64,000 nucleotides of DNA from Pandoraea iniqua (GCF_902459685.1 NZ_CABPSF010000004.1:124001-188000), one strand, 5' to 3'. Counted from the first letter of the stretch, positions 9,742 to 22,603 are shown. Notes: generated from the sequence alone by a model not told the origin. Translations and numbers: made by a program.

Positions 9742-10275
9742 TTATGCAGCTTTCTGCTCGGCCTGCACTTTGTCCAACTCGGCCTGCGTCAACCAGTACG
9801 TCATCGGTAAATCCTGCTCGTCGCAGTTGTGATCCTCTCCACCTCGGTCCACCACGATGAAGTCACTCACCTCATGCAACGCCAACAACGGGTGATGCCA
9901 GACGCCACGTGCGTAATTCACGCCCTGCCAACCATCCGAGACGAACGCCCGCATCTTGCTCACATCCAACTCGCCCGCCGGTGCTACCACCACCAAATAC
10001 GGCAAGGTCTTCAACGGAATAAACGCCTGACTGCCCAACGGATGACGCTCCAACATCTTCACCTCGTACGGCAACGTGCGCGGCTGACCACGGAACACGT
10101 TCACCAAGGTGCGGCCACCTTCTGGGCCCAGATCCACCGTCGCCAAATCGTGATACCGCTCAGTCGTCCCGCCATTGATCGCGAAATGCTTCGCCCCCGC
10201 CAACTCGATCACGTCGCCAAACGCCGCAAACGACTCTCGCGTCAATCGCTCTATCTTCAATGCCGGGCCCGCCAT
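9742..10275 (-). CDS. allA: Ureidoglycolate lyase
   Basis: A 177-residue protein of the AllA family, which splits ureidoglycolate into glyoxylate and urea in the last step of allantoin breakdown. Recognisable segments are [50 protein letters not shown] and the C-terminal [14 protein letters not shown]. The start at 10275 (MAGPALK) follows AAGGAG at 10289-10284; a longer frame adds residues without a better ribosome site. It is the last gene of the minus-strand dctA-alc-allA set, so allantoicase product feeds it directly. Confidence 0.9.
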   Translation of the reverse strand: MAGPALKIERLTRESFAAFGDVIELAGAKHFAINGGTTERYHDLATVDLGPEGGRTLVNVFRGQPRTLPYEVKMLERHPLGSQAFIPLKTLPYLVVVAPAGELDVSKMRAFVSDGWQGVNYARGVWHHPLLALHEVSDFIVVDRGGEDHNCDEQDLPMTYWLTQAELDKVQAEQKAA

Positions 10276-10384
10276 ATCACTCTCTCCTTCTTGTTTTTTC
10301 ACTGACTCACCGCCCGCTTGCTGCTGGACGGTGAGCCACTTTGTTCGTCGCTTTGTTTGTCGCTTTGTTCGTTGTTAAGCTCGC

Positions 10385-11404
10385 TTACTGCTTTTCGCCC
10401 AACCGGCCCCACAGACGCAGGCGCGACACGCCCCCGTCCGGGATGATGTTGAACCGGATGTGCGTGATCGCACCCAGCTTCTGAATCTGCTCTTCAAAGA
10501 AGAACTGCTTGTCCATCGCCAACTTTTGCTCGGGCAACAACACGGGCCAGAACATGGACTGCGTGATCAGCGACTGCTCGGTGCCGCCCGTGACGTACGC
10601 GCCCTGAATGGAGCAGCGGTCAGGGAAGTTGCCCTTGAAGTGCGCAGTATCGACTTCGATCTTGCCGATCTCACCCGGCTGCGCCAACGCGATGATGGCC
10701 CAGTCGTTACCCGGCTCACGGCGACGGCGCGTCTCCCAGCCATCGCCCATGTTGACGCCACGGCCGGGCATCAACAGGTTCGAGGCCAAGCCGAAGTGCT
10801 GGTTGTTGGCCGCGACGACATAGCCGCCGTTTTCCATCGCGATCAGGTCGATCAACTCGTCGCGCGAGCGATTGTTCCAGTCGCTCTGCGGCAAGCCGTA
10901 CAGGCGCAGGCGCGCCAGACCACCGTCCGGATACAGGTTCACACGCACGTGCGTGGCCGGGCGCTGGCTGGTGATGTCGTGGTAATGGTGCGAGTTGCCT
11001 TGCAGCGTGGTCGAGGCGAGCAGTTCGAACCACTCGGCGTTGTCGGCCGGGGCACCGTCTGGGCTGTAGCAGCCTTCCAACGAGGCGGCCGGCGGGAAGT
11101 TGCCGGTGAAGTGGCTGGTGTCGAGATCGACACCGAACAACACGCCCGGGCGCGCCAGCTTGACGATGCACCAGTCGTATCCGTTGACGCGCTTACGACG
11201 CGTCTCCCAACCGTCCATCCACTTGCCGTTGTCGTCGTACTTGCCGGGGATGAACACGGCAGGGTCGGGGTTGAGCATGCGCTCTTTGGCCGCGAAGAAT
11301 TCGTCGCTGGCCACCAGTGCCTGTGCACCCAGACGCGGGTCAGCCAGATTGACGTAACGGCGCACAAATTCCGGTGCGTTCGGGTCTTGCGGGGCGAGGG
11401 CCAT
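10385..11404 (-). CDS. alc: Allantoicase
   Basis: A 339-residue allantoicase, which hydrolyses allantoate to ureidoglycolate and urea. The protein shows the family's internal duplication: two jelly-roll repeats each with a DGWETRR segment ([22 protein letters not shown]), a (V/I)D-T-(S/A)-H-F-x-G-N-F-P segment, and a (L/I)-x-P-D-G-G-(L/V)-(A/S)-R-L-R-L-(Y/W)-G segment. The start at 11404 lies 11 bases after AGGAG. It precedes allA by 109 bases and follows dctA, all on the minus strand. Urea release implies a urease elsewhere. Confidence 0.93.
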   Translation of the reverse strand: MALAPQDPNAPEFVRRYVNLADPRLGAQALVASDEFFAAKERMLNPDPAVFIPGKYDDNGKWMDGWETRRKRVNGYDWCIVKLARPGVLFGVDLDTSHFTGNFPPAASLEGCYSPDGAPADNAEWFELLASTTLQGNSHHYHDITSQRPATHVRVNLYPDGGLARLRLYGLPQSDWNNRSRDELIDLIAMENGGYVVAANNQHFGLASNLLMPGRGVNMGDGWETRRRREPGNDWAIIALAQPGEIGKIEVDTAHFKGNFPDRCSIQGAYVTGGTEQSLITQSMFWPVLLPEQKLAMDKQFFFEEQIQKLGAITHIRFNIIPDGGVSRLRLWGRLGEKQ

Positions 11405-11429
11405 GTTGCGTTGAACTCCTGATGAAGTG

Positions 11430-11455
11430 GCCGACGCCGTGGGGGTGGCGTCGGC
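11430..11455 (-). repeat. Intercistronic stem-loop between dctA and alc
   Basis: A perfect 9-bp stem, GCCGACGCC (11430-11438) with GGCGTCGGC (11447-11455), lies between the dctA stop and the alc start. No T-run follows on the minus strand, so it could stabilise or pause the transcript rather than end it. Confidence 0.5.
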
Positions 11456-11504
11456 GAAAGTGGTGTGAGTCGCGCTTGAGCGACTTCTTAATGCGTCAGT
11501 GGCA

Positions 11505-12827
11505 TCAGTGCTGCATGACCGGCGCAACTTCTGCGGCGTCGGCTTCTGCCGCTTGCGTCACGGGCTCGTACGGCAGCTTGCCGTTGAGCACCTGATGCGC
11601 TCTCGCAAAGTCGACGTCTTTCTCCCACGCGGCCACGACGAGCGTCGCCACGCAGTTGCCCAGCAAATTGGTGATCGCACGCGCAATGCCCACGAACCAG
11701 TCGACCGGCAGAATCAGCACGAGACCAATCACCGGAATGGCCGGAATCGCCGCCAGCGTCGCAGCCAGAATCACGATGGCAGAGCCCGGAATGCCGTGCG
11801 CGCCCTTGGAGGTCAGCAACGATACGAGCACAACGAGGATCAGGTCGTGGATCGACAGAGGGGTGTTGGTGGCCTGCGCAATGAAGATGACCGCGAGCGT
11901 CAGGTAAATGGAGAACCCGTCGAGGTTGAAGGAGTACCCGGTCGGCACGACGAGACCCACGGTGGACTTCTTGATGCCCATCCACTCGAGCTTGCGCATC
12001 ACGGTCGGCAACACGGCATCGGACGACGCCGTGCCCAGCACGATGGACAACTCTTCGCGGAAGTATTTGATGAACTTGAAGATGTTGAAACCCGCCAGAC
12101 GCAGCACGCCACCCAGCACCACGGTCACGAATACGGCGCAGCTCAAATAGAACACGAAGACGAGCATGCCCAGTTGCTTGAGCGACGACGCACCGTATTT
12201 GCCGGTGGTGAATGCCACGGCACCCAACACGCCCAACGGCGCCAGACGGATGATGAACGCCATCACGCGGAAGAACACGTGGCTCAGGTCTTCAATGAAA
12301 CGCGCGACCGGCTTACCCCGCTCGCCCAGTGCCGCCAGCGCACAGCCGAACATCACGGAGAAGACGAGAATTTGCAGGATGTCGCCCTTGGCGAACGAGT
12401 CGGTAATCGTGTTGGGGATGATGTTCAACAGGAAACCGGCGGTGTCTTTGAGACTCTTGGCGTTCTCGGTGTACGTCGCCATCGCGCTCGGGTCGAGGCT
12501 GCGAATGTCGATGTTCATGCCGACACCCGGACGCGTCACCCACGCCAGCACGGCACCGATCACCAGCGCAAAAGTGGTGATGATCTCGAAGTACACGACG
12601 GCCTTCACGCCGACGCGGCCCACTTTGCGCAAATCGCCGGCGCTCGCCATACCGCTGACGACCACGCAAAAGACGATGGGGCCAATGACCATCTTGATGA
12701 GCTTGAGGAAGCCATCGCCCAACGGACGCAAGGACTCGCCCAACTGCGGAAACCAAATGCCAAGTGCCACGCCTACTACCAACGCGATGACGACTCGGCC
12801 AAACAACGAACGGAACAGCCTGGGCAT
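11505..12827 (-). CDS. dctA: DctA-type C4-dicarboxylate:cation symporter
   Basis: A 440-residue DAACS-family inner-membrane symporter. It has about eight hydrophobic segments, starting with [19 protein letters not shown]. The conserved re-entrant and core motifs are [46 protein letters not shown] and the [13 protein letters not shown] loop. It takes up succinate, fumarate or malate with protons. The start at 12827 is preceded by GAGGAG; the frame extends to 12929 without support. Its position in front of allantoicase is unusual; it might supply C4 acids or orotate-like compounds while purine nitrogen is used, which is inference. Possible control by a GntR-type operator at 12958-12966. Confidence 0.9.
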   Translation of the reverse strand: MPRLFRSLFGRVVIALVVGVALGIWFPQLGESLRPLGDGFLKLIKMVIGPIVFCVVVSGMASAGDLRKVGRVGVKAVVYFEIITTFALVIGAVLAWVTRPGVGMNIDIRSLDPSAMATYTENAKSLKDTAGFLLNIIPNTITDSFAKGDILQILVFSVMFGCALAALGERGKPVARFIEDLSHVFFRVMAFIIRLAPLGVLGAVAFTTGKYGASSLKQLGMLVFVFYLSCAVFVTVVLGGVLRLAGFNIFKFIKYFREELSIVLGTASSDAVLPTVMRKLEWMGIKKSTVGLVVPTGYSFNLDGFSIYLTLAVIFIAQATNTPLSIHDLILVVLVSLLTSKGAHGIPGSAIVILAATLAAIPAIPVIGLVLILPVDWFVGIARAITNLLGNCVATLVVAAWEKDVDFARAHQVLNGKLPYEPVTQAAEADAAEVAPVMQH

Positions 12828-13180
12828 GGTGTGTCTCCTCTGCCTGCGTAGATCTTGCGGATGTTGTTGATCTCTACTTCGACGGATTGCTCTTTCGGGG
12901 GCTCTGCGGTACGGCGCTTTCCTCACCATCAGCCAGTTTATCGTTACAAGTCATACCGGTCTGACCAGTGGTGTTATGGCGAATATTAGAAAGTCAATAT
13001 GTGGCGGTCAAGGCGCACGCGCTGAGGGGATACCCTAGGGGCGTGTCCGGCCCGGGGCACGTAGGTTTCGCAGGCTGAACCCGCGCGGTTTCTCGGGGAT
13101 GACGGCCGGAACTTCGGTTTCCGGCATGGGGTCGCACTGGGTATCCCCAACAAGTCGCAAACACAGGTCAGGGAGACGCC
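12828..13180. other. Intergenic region between divergent dctA and glucose dehydrogenase
   Basis: These 353 bases carry the promoters of the minus-strand dctA operon and the plus-strand gdh/trehalase pair. The only clear element is the GGTC-T-GACC palindrome near the middle. An AT-richer stretch (12975-13000) could hold the plus-strand promoter, but no convincing hexamer pair was found. No small gene is supported. Confidence 0.55.
12958..12966. promoter_or_regulatory. GntR/FadR-type operator candidate
   Basis: GGTC-T-GACC is a perfect nine-base palindrome of the kind bound by FCD-domain GntR regulators (TGGTnnnACCA). It sits about 130 bp upstream of dctA. An FCD-type GntR gene lies 2.8 kb away at 15761, but no binding is shown. 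Confidence 0.4.
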
Positions 13181-13948
13181 ATGCGAATGAAAGACACGGT
13201 GGTACTCGTCACGGGCAGCGCGCAGGGTATCGGACGCGCGATTGCCATCCGGCTGGCGCAGGAAGGCGCGCGCATTGTGGTGGAAGACCGGCAGGACAGC
13301 GCGATGGCGGAGCAGACGCTGGATGCGGTGCGCAAGGCCGGTAGCGATGGTTGTGTGATCGCCGGTGACGTCGGGCGCGTAGCGGATGTTCAGGCGGTGG
13401 TGGCGAAGGCGGTCGAGCAGATGGGGCGGCTGGACGTGCTGGTCAATAACGCCGGGGTGGAGCGGCGCGCAGCCTTTCTGGATGTGACGGAAGCCGACTA
13501 CGACCTCGTGCTGGACATCAACCTGAAAGGCGCGTTCTTTCTGACGCAGGCGTTTGTTAAGCACCTGCGCGATACGAAGCGCGGCGGGCGTATCGTGAAC
13601 GTCAGCTCGGTGCACGAGGAGTTGCCGTTTCCCCACTTCACCAGCTACTGCGCCAGCAAAGGCGGCATGAAGATGATGATGCGCAACCTCGCCATCGAAC
13701 TCGCGCCGCTCGGTATTACGGTGAATAACGTCGCACCCGGCGCGGTCGGCACGGCGATCAATCAGCAACTGCTCAAGAACAAATCGGAACTCGACGCGCT
13801 GCTCGCTAACATTCCGCTGGGCCGTCTCGCCGATCCGAGTGAAGTGGCTAACGCGGTGCTGTTTCTCGCGTCGCCGGAAGCCAGTTATGTGACGGGGACG
13901 ACGGTGTTCGTCGATGGCGGTCTGCTCTGGAACTATTCGGAGCAATGA
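13181..13948 (+). CDS. Glucose 1-dehydrogenase-like SDR
   Basis: A 255-residue classical SDR with TGSAQGIG near residue 11, NNAG near 89, and the catalytic [21 protein letters not shown] segment (Ser, Tyr, Lys). The SVHE and [19 protein letters not shown] segments are close to NAD(P)-dependent glucose 1-dehydrogenases, which make gluconolactone. AGGGAG at 13170 precedes ATG 13181. It is followed after two bases by a trehalase, so the pair would turn cytoplasmic trehalose into glucose and then gluconate. Substrate is inferred; SDR specificity is hard to read from sequence. Confidence 0.75.
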   Translation: MRMKDTVVLVTGSAQGIGRAIAIRLAQEGARIVVEDRQDSAMAEQTLDAVRKAGSDGCVIAGDVGRVADVQAVVAKAVEQMGRLDVLVNNAGVERRAAFLDVTEADYDLVLDINLKGAFFLTQAFVKHLRDTKRGGRIVNVSSVHEELPFPHFTSYCASKGGMKMMMRNLAIELAPLGITVNNVAPGAVGTAINQQLLKNKSELDALLANIPLGRLADPSEVANAVLFLASPEASYVTGTTVFVDGGLLWNYSEQ

Positions 13949-13950
13949 CC

Positions 13951-15588
13951 ATGACCGACACCGCGCAACGCACGCTCTCGCAAGGGGGCATGACGCCGGA
14001 AGTCGCGCATGTCGCGCCCTCGGATGTGCTCACGCCGGCCGACCGGTATCAGGAGCTGTTCGTCGCCGTGCAGACGCAGCGCATCTTCCCCGACAGCAAG
14101 ACGTTCGTGGACTGCGTGCCGAGACTGGCGCCAGAGGAGGTTCTCCGGCGTTATCGCGATGACGTGGGCCGCCCGGGCTTCGATCTCTCAGCGTTCGTTT
14201 CCGGTCATTTCACGATGGAGCGCATTCCCGACAGTCACTATGTGTCGGACCCCTGGCAAGGACTGGTCGCCCATATCGATGGTCTCTGGGACGTGCTGAC
14301 CCGGCTGCCGCAAGCGCACCCGGCCGACAGTTCGCTGCTGCCGTTGCCGCAGCCCTACGTGGTGCCCGGTGGACGCTTTCACGAACTCTATTACTGGGAT
14401 TCCTATTTCACGATGCTCGGCCTCGCGCAAAGCGGACGCCACGACCTGCTCGTGAATATGGCCGACAACTTCTCGTTTCTCATCGATACGTATGGCCACG
14501 TGCCGAACGGCAACCGCACGTACTACCTGAGCCGTTCGCAGCCCGCGATGTATGGGCTGATGATCGAGCTCTTCGAGTCGCACGGCGTGGCGCGTGCGGT
14601 CCGCTATTTGCCGCATCTGCGACGTGAGTACGCCTACTGGATGGAAGGGGAGGACTCGCTCGCCGCCGGTGACGCGTTCCGTCATCTGGTGCGCCTGCCC
14701 GACGGCGCGCTGCTCAATCGCTATTGGGACGAACGCGATACGCCGCGCGAGGAGGGCTATCTGGAAGACGTGAATACGGCACTGCATGCGCCCGCGCGCA
14801 ATGCTGGGGAGGTGTATCGCGATCTGCGCGCCGGGGCGGCGTCGGGCTGGGATTTCAGCTCGCGCTGGCTCGGCGACGCGAACGATCTCTCGACGATTCG
14901 CACGACGGCGATTCTGCCGGTCGACTTGAATAGCTTTCTGTTTGCCACGGAGCGCCAGATCGCACGCCTTAGCGAAGCGGCCGGTGATACGGAGCAAGCG
15001 CAAGCATTCGCGGCGCGCGCCGACGCGCGTCGGCAGGCCATGACACGCTATCTCTGGAGTGAGGACGACGGTGCGTTTATGGACTACGACTGGCAACTCG
15101 GGGAGATTCGACGCCAAATGACGGCGGCGATCGCCGCGCCATTGTTTGTCGGCATGGCTTCGCGTGAAGAGGCCCATCGCACCGCACGCGCGATGGCCGA
15201 TCGCCTGATCGCGGCGGGCGGGCTCCGCACTTCAGAGGCATCAATGCAAACCTCGAGCCTTCAGCAATGGGACCCGCCTAACGGCTGGGCGCCGCTGCAA
15301 TGGATCGCCATTCATGGCCTGCGCAAATATGGCGAGAATCGGCTGGCGACGGATATCGCCCATCGCTGGCTCGCAACGGTCGGGGCGCTTTACACGCGGG
15401 AGAGCAAGCTGGTGGAAAAGTACTCGCTGCACACCAGCGACGCGATGTGCGCCTGTGGCGGCGGGGGCGGGGAGTATCCGTTGCAGGATGGCTTCGGCTG
15501 GACGAACGGCGTGGTGCGGCGCCTGCTCGGCGATCATCCGGAACACCACGCGCACAAGGCGCAGGCACGCGGCCGGCCGCGGGGGTAG
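13951..15588 (+). CDS. Trehalase (glycoside hydrolase family 37), cytoplasmic type
   Basis: A 545-residue GH37 trehalase, hydrolysing trehalose to two glucoses. Both family signatures are present: PGGRFHELYYWDSY at about 139-152 and QQWDPPNGWAPLQW. Catalytic residues match the E. coli enzyme: Asp in SGWDFSSRWL and Glu in LVEKYS. The glycine-rich GGGGGEYPLQDGFGWTNG follows. There is no signal peptide, so it should act in the cytoplasm like TreF rather than TreA. ATG 13951 lies 8 bases after GGAG; the ATG at 13945 overlaps the preceding stop and is also possible. Confidence 0.92.
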   Translation: MTDTAQRTLSQGGMTPEVAHVAPSDVLTPADRYQELFVAVQTQRIFPDSKTFVDCVPRLAPEEVLRRYRDDVGRPGFDLSAFVSGHFTMERIPDSHYVSDPWQGLVAHIDGLWDVLTRLPQAHPADSSLLPLPQPYVVPGGRFHELYYWDSYFTMLGLAQSGRHDLLVNMADNFSFLIDTYGHVPNGNRTYYLSRSQPAMYGLMIELFESHGVARAVRYLPHLRREYAYWMEGEDSLAAGDAFRHLVRLPDGALLNRYWDERDTPREEGYLEDVNTALHAPARNAGEVYRDLRAGAASGWDFSSRWLGDANDLSTIRTTAILPVDLNSFLFATERQIARLSEAAGDTEQAQAFAARADARRQAMTRYLWSEDDGAFMDYDWQLGEIRRQMTAAIAAPLFVGMASREEAHRTARAMADRLIAAGGLRTSEASMQTSSLQQWDPPNGWAPLQWIAIHGLRKYGENRLATDIAHRWLATVGALYTRESKLVEKYSLHTSDAMCACGGGGGEYPLQDGFGWTNGVVRRLLGDHPEHHAHKAQARGRPRG

Positions 15589-15760
15589 CTGGGGTGGCGG
15601 GGTGGCGGATTTGGCAGGGGCGTCAGTCGCCCGGCAGGCGGCGCTTGCCGCCCTTGGGAGGACGCTGCGTCAGCCGATATTTGGCGTCGTACAATGCGCC
15701 ATACTGATCCGCGCGTATTTCGCGGAATTCCCGCACGACCCGCACGACTTGTGAGGCCTC

Positions 15761-16522
15761 ATGAAGCATTCGGCACACGCCGTAACCGACGCTGCCGTCG
15801 CCATCATCCGCGAGCGCATCGAGCGTCAGGTCTACCCGACCGGCGCGATGCTGCCGTCGCAACGCCAACTCGCCGAAGAATTGTCGATCAGCCGCGCCTC
15901 GCTGCGCGAAGCCCTCTCGACACTCGAAGCCCTCGGCATGGTCTCGATCCGCCCCGGCAAGGGCGTGTACGTGAGCGACGCCTCGGCCCGCGTCGGCGTG
16001 GCGTGGCGCTTCGCCGACCAGATCTCGCTCGCCGATACGTATCAACTTCGCTACGCGCTGGAAGGCTTCGCCGCCCGGCTGGCCGCCCACGCCGCCAGCG
16101 CCGACGAAATGGCATGGCTGACGGATAACGTCGACGAAATGAAAGCCGCCCTCATCGAAGGGGACGTGGATACCGCCGCACAGCTCGATTTCGCTTTCCA
16201 TCTGCGTATCGTCGGGCTCGCCGGGAACGGCGCCATTGCCGACATCCTGCGCGGCAGCACCGAAATCGTGATGGAAAGCCAGCGTCTGCCGTTCTATCAG
16301 CGTGAGCTCGTGCTTTCTACCTATCATGAACATATGGAGATCCTCGACGCCCTGCGCCGCCGCGATGGTGCCGCCGCAGGGGCTGCGATGGAGCGCCATA
16401 TCGTGCTGGCGGCCCAGCGGGCGGGCATTCACTTCCCTATCCCCTCTGCGTATTCGTCCGTCAGCGGCCCCGGCCCCAGAGAGAACGCAGAGCGTACTGG
16501 TACTCCACACGTTCAGCTTTGA
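15761..16522 (+). CDS. GntR-family transcriptional regulator (FadR subfamily, FCD domain)
   Basis: A 253-residue regulator with a winged helix near residues 30-75 (LPSQRQLAEELSISRASLREAL followed by the GKGVYV wing) and a C-terminal all-helical FCD ligand domain (QLRYALEGFAARLAA, DFAFHLRIVGLAGN, EHMEILDAL). FCD proteins usually bind carboxylic acids. Its target is unknown; candidates are the trehalase pair just upstream or the dctA-alc-allA operon, whose control region has a GntR-type palindrome. The 172-base gap from the trehalase suggests its own promoter. The C-terminal 30 residues are low-complexity. The car promoter overlaps its stop codon. Confidence 0.88.
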   Translation: MKHSAHAVTDAAVAIIRERIERQVYPTGAMLPSQRQLAEELSISRASLREALSTLEALGMVSIRPGKGVYVSDASARVGVAWRFADQISLADTYQLRYALEGFAARLAAHAASADEMAWLTDNVDEMKAALIEGDVDTAAQLDFAFHLRIVGLAGNGAIADILRGSTEIVMESQRLPFYQRELVLSTYHEHMEILDALRRRDGAAAGAAMERHIVLAAQRAGIHFPIPSAYSSVSGPGPRENAERTGTPHVQL

Positions 16523-16546
16523 GATGAAAGGGATTTGCGCTATACT
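16519..16546 (+). promoter_or_regulatory. Sigma70 promoter of carA-leuE-carB
   Basis: TTGAGA at 16519-16524 and TATACT at 16541-16546 are separated by 16 bp, both close to consensus. The -35 element overlaps the stop codon of the GntR gene. The transcript would carry a leader of about 165 bases. Confidence 0.65.
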
Positions 16547-16716
16547 TTGAGGGTTTTGGTCATTTAACCCTCACCCTAGCGCCTACCCGCCTGACATCTC
16601 GTCCGCAGTCCGAGCATCCGCTGTGCGCATATTCCGCGCAATTCCGGGGCCCGCGCTGATGTCATCGCGGCGGACGATGGGGCTGGCAGCCGGGGTGAAC
16701 CCTTCAGGAGTTTCCC

Positions 16717-17862
16717 GTGCTGCCGTCATTCCCACCCGCTATTCTCGCGCTCGCTGACGGCACGGTCTTTCGTGGGTACGCCATTGGCGCTGCCGGTCAC
16801 ACCATCGGCGAAGTCGTGTTCAACACGGCCATCACCGGCTATCAGGAAATCCTCACCGACCCCAGCTATGCGCGCCAGATCGTCACGTTGACGTATCCGC
16901 ACATCGGCAACACGGGCGTCAACAGTGAAGACGTCGAAGCCACGAAAGTCCATGCCGCCGGCCTGATCATCAAGGATCTTCCGATCCTCGAATCGAATTT
17001 CCGCGCCGACAAAACCCTGTCGCAATATCTGAAAGACGAAGGCGTCGTTGCCATCGCCGGCCTCGACACGCGCCGACTCACGCGCATTCTGCGTGAGAAG
17101 GGCGCGCAGAACGGCTGCATCCTCGCCGGTGAAGAAGCCGACGAAGGCAAGGCCATCGCGCTCGCCCAGTCGTTCCCGGGTCTCGCCGGGATGGATCTCG
17201 CCAAGGTCGTCTCGACGACCGAGCGCTACTCCTGGACGCAGACGGAATGGCGTCTGGGCGAAGGCTACGGCGAGCAGAAGGACCCGCAGTTCCACGTGGT
17301 CGCCCTCGACTACGGCGTCAAGCGCAACATTCTGCGCATGCTCGCCGAGCGCGGCTGCAAGGTCACGGTGCTGCCGGCCCAAAGCACGGCTGACGACGTG
17401 TTCGCCCTGAACCCGGACGGCGTGTTCCTCTCGAACGGCCCCGGCGATCCGGAACCGTGCGATTACGCCATCGCCGCCACGAAGACGTTCCTCGAGCGCC
17501 GCATCCCGACGTTCGGCATCTGCCTCGGCCACCAGATCATGGGGCTGGCCGTCGGTGCGAAGACCCTCAAGATGAAGACCGGCCACCACGGCGCGAACCA
17601 TCCGGTGAAGGATCTGGCCTCGGGCCGCGTGGTGATCACCTCGCAGAACCACGGTTTCGCAGTCGACGCAAACAGCCTGCCGGACAACGCACGCGTCTCG
17701 CACGTGTCGCTGTTCGACGGCACGCTGCAAGGCTTCGAGCTGACGGACCGCCCGGCATTCTGCTTCCAGGGTCACCCGGAAGCCTCGCCGGGCCCGCACG
17801 ACATCGGCTATCTGTTCGACCGCTTCGTGCAGTCGATGGCCGACGCGAAACAGACCGCCTGA
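16717..17862 (+). CDS. carA: Carbamoyl-phosphate synthase small subunit
   Basis: A 381-residue glutaminase subunit that supplies ammonia to CarB for carbamoyl phosphate, feeding arginine and pyrimidine synthesis. Residues 1 to about 190 are the CPSase small-chain domain ([35 protein letters not shown]). The rest is a class I glutamine amidotransferase with nucleophile Cys269 in [11 protein letters not shown] and the His/Glu of GHPEASPGP. The start is GTG at 16717, placed 6 bases after CAGGAG; no better ATG is in frame nearby. Confidence 0.98.
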   Translation: MLPSFPPAILALADGTVFRGYAIGAAGHTIGEVVFNTAITGYQEILTDPSYARQIVTLTYPHIGNTGVNSEDVEATKVHAAGLIIKDLPILESNFRADKTLSQYLKDEGVVAIAGLDTRRLTRILREKGAQNGCILAGEEADEGKAIALAQSFPGLAGMDLAKVVSTTERYSWTQTEWRLGEGYGEQKDPQFHVVALDYGVKRNILRMLAERGCKVTVLPAQSTADDVFALNPDGVFLSNGPGDPEPCDYAIAATKTFLERRIPTFGICLGHQIMGLAVGAKTLKMKTGHHGANHPVKDLASGRVVITSQNHGFAVDANSLPDNARVSHVSLFDGTLQGFELTDRPAFCFQGHPEASPGPHDIGYLFDRFVQSMADAKQTA

Positions 17863-17892
17863 GCGCGACGAACGGATCAGGAAACACGCACC

Positions 17893-18561
17893 ATGCTCGG
17901 AAACTCACTCGGCATCGTCAACCTCTGGACCTATCTGGCCGGAGTGGTGGTGGTCATTCTGCTGCCGGGGCCGAATTCGATCTATGTCCTCTCGGTCGCC
18001 GCCCAGCGCGGCGTTCGGCAAGGCTACGCGGGCGCCTGCGGGGTGTTCCTCGGCGACACGATCCTGATGGCCCTCGCGGCCGCCGGCGTCGCGTCGCTGC
18101 TGCACGCCCAGCCGGCACTGTTCTTCGTGGTGAAGTACTTCGGCGCCGCCTACCTGTGCTGGATGGGGTTCAACATGCTGCGCGGCGCCGTGAAGAACGT
18201 GCGTGCCGCGCGCGCGAATCCCGCCGCACCGGCGTTGCCCCCGATGCAGGTGGATGCCGACCGGCCGTTCCGGCGGGCACTGGTCATCAGCCTGCTCAAT
18301 CCGAAGGCGATCCTGTTCTGCGTGTCGTTTTTCATCCAGTTTGTCGATCCGGGCTACGCCTGGCCGGCGCTGTCGTTTGCCGTGCTGGGCGTGATCGTGC
18401 AGACGTGTAGTTTCCTGTACCTGAGCACGCTGATCCTGGCCGGTTCCCGTCTGGCCGAGCACTTCCGGCGACGTCGCCGGTTGAGCGCCGGGGCGACCGG
18501 CGGCGTGGGCGCGCTGTTCGTCGGCTTCGGTGTGAAGCTCGCGACCGCGACGCTGAGTTAA
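17893..18561 (+). CDS. leuE: LysE/RhtB-family amino-acid exporter (leucine efflux LeuE type)
   Basis: A 222-residue inner-membrane protein with about six hydrophobic segments, beginning LWTYLAGVVVVILLPGPNSIYVLS, whose LPGPN motif marks the LysE/RhtB family. It resembles the LeuE (YeaS) subgroup; the exact exported amino acid is inferred. It sits between carA and carB with gaps of 30 and 18 bases, so it is transcribed with the two synthase subunits. AGGAAA precedes the start. Confidence 0.8.
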   Translation: MLGNSLGIVNLWTYLAGVVVVILLPGPNSIYVLSVAAQRGVRQGYAGACGVFLGDTILMALAAAGVASLLHAQPALFFVVKYFGAAYLCWMGFNMLRGAVKNVRAARANPAAPALPPMQVDADRPFRRALVISLLNPKAILFCVSFFIQFVDPGYAWPALSFAVLGVIVQTCSFLYLSTLILAGSRLAEHFRRRRRLSAGATGGVGALFVGFGVKLATATLS

Positions 18562-18579
18562 ATTTTTGTTGAGAACGTT

Positions 18580-21828
<3,249 letters not shown>

Positions 21829-21854
21829 TCGGGGCAAGGTAACAGGGCGGATCT

Positions 21855-21933
21855 CCGGCGCGGTTCAGGCTGCGCCGGGGAAAGTCGCAAAAATGGCGCG
21901 TAGGCCGGGGAACCCATCCCCGGCCTACGCGCC
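21855..21933. terminator. Two hairpins downstream of carB, the second a perfect 17-bp stem
   Basis: A 7-bp stem, CCGGCGC (21855-21861) with GCGCCGG (21872-21878), is followed by a perfect 17-bp stem (21895-21911 with 21917-21933) around a five-base loop. The flanking A-run (21889-21894) lies on the left. The second hairpin therefore reads as a canonical terminator (ATTTTT) only on the minus strand, although no minus-strand gene precedes it. On the plus strand it may still block read-through from carB. Confidence 0.6.
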
Positions 21934-21999
21934 AAATGCATTATGTGGTGCGGATTGCCGCGCGATTCGTCACCTGTCGAACTTCGACGCGTGACTGGA

Positions 22000-22027
22000 T
22001 TGGCAGCTACGGCAAGTCTGCTACACT
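22000..22027 (+). promoter_or_regulatory. Sigma70 promoter of greA
   Basis: TTGGCA at 22000-22005 and TACACT at 22022-22027 are 16 bp apart. Transcription would begin near 22034, leaving a leader of about 93 bases before greA. Confidence 0.65.
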
Positions 22028-22064
22028 AACGCCATATAGGTGTCACAGCCGCGGTCAAGCGGCG

Positions 22065-22107
22065 TTCGCAAAAAGTGCGAATGCGGCTTTGCTGCGGCAA
22101 TTTTTTT
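22065..22107 (+). promoter_or_regulatory. Attenuator-like hairpins in the greA leader
   Basis: TTCGCA/TGCGAA (22065-22070 with 22076-22081) forms one small hairpin. A second, TTGC-TGCG-GCAA (22089-22100), is followed at once by seven Ts (22101-22107), 20 bases before the greA start. The layout resembles the terminating GraL leader of E. coli greA. The terminator stem is only 4 bp, so the function is uncertain. Confidence 0.45.
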
Positions 22108-22126
22108 GTCTTTCGGAACAACGCGC

Positions 22127-22603
22127 ATGAGTACCATTCCTCTGACCAAGCGGGGCGCCGAGCTGCTCAAGGATGAGCTGCACCGCCTGAAGACCATCGA
22201 ACGTCCGGCCGTGATCATTGCGATCTCGGAAGCCCGTGCGCAAGGCGATCTGTCGGAAAATGCCGAATACGACGCCGCCAAGGAAAAGCAGGGTTTCATC
22301 GAAGGCCGTATTCAGGACCTCGAATCGAAGCTGTCTGCCGCGCAGATCATCGATCCGGCGGCACTTGATGCCGAAGGCCGTGTGGTCTTCGCCGCAACGG
22401 TCGAACTCGAAGATCTCGATAACGGCGGCACGGTGCTGTATCAAATCGTCGGCGACGACGAGGCTGACCTCGAGCACGGCAAGATTTCGGTGAGTTCGCC
22501 GATCGCGCGTGCGCTCATTGGCAAGCATGCAGGCGACGTGGCCGAAGTGCAGGCCCCGAGTGGCGTGCGTGAGTACGAGATCATCGATGTCCGCTACGTC
22601 TGA
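22127..22603 (+). CDS. greA: Transcription elongation factor GreA
   Basis: A 158-residue GreA. The N-terminal coiled-coil (residues 1 to about 75) includes the acidic tip segment [18 protein letters not shown], which reaches the RNA polymerase active site and triggers cleavage of backtracked RNA. The C-terminal FKBP-like domain follows ([32 protein letters not shown]). Length and motifs are canonical. The ribosome site is weak (CGGA). Confidence 0.97.
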   Translation: MSTIPLTKRGAELLKDELHRLKTIERPAVIIAISEARAQGDLSENAEYDAAKEKQGFIEGRIQDLESKLSAAQIIDPAALDAEGRVVFAATVELEDLDNGGTVLYQIVGDDEADLEHGKISVSSPIARALIGKHAGDVAEVQAPSGVREYEIIDVRYV

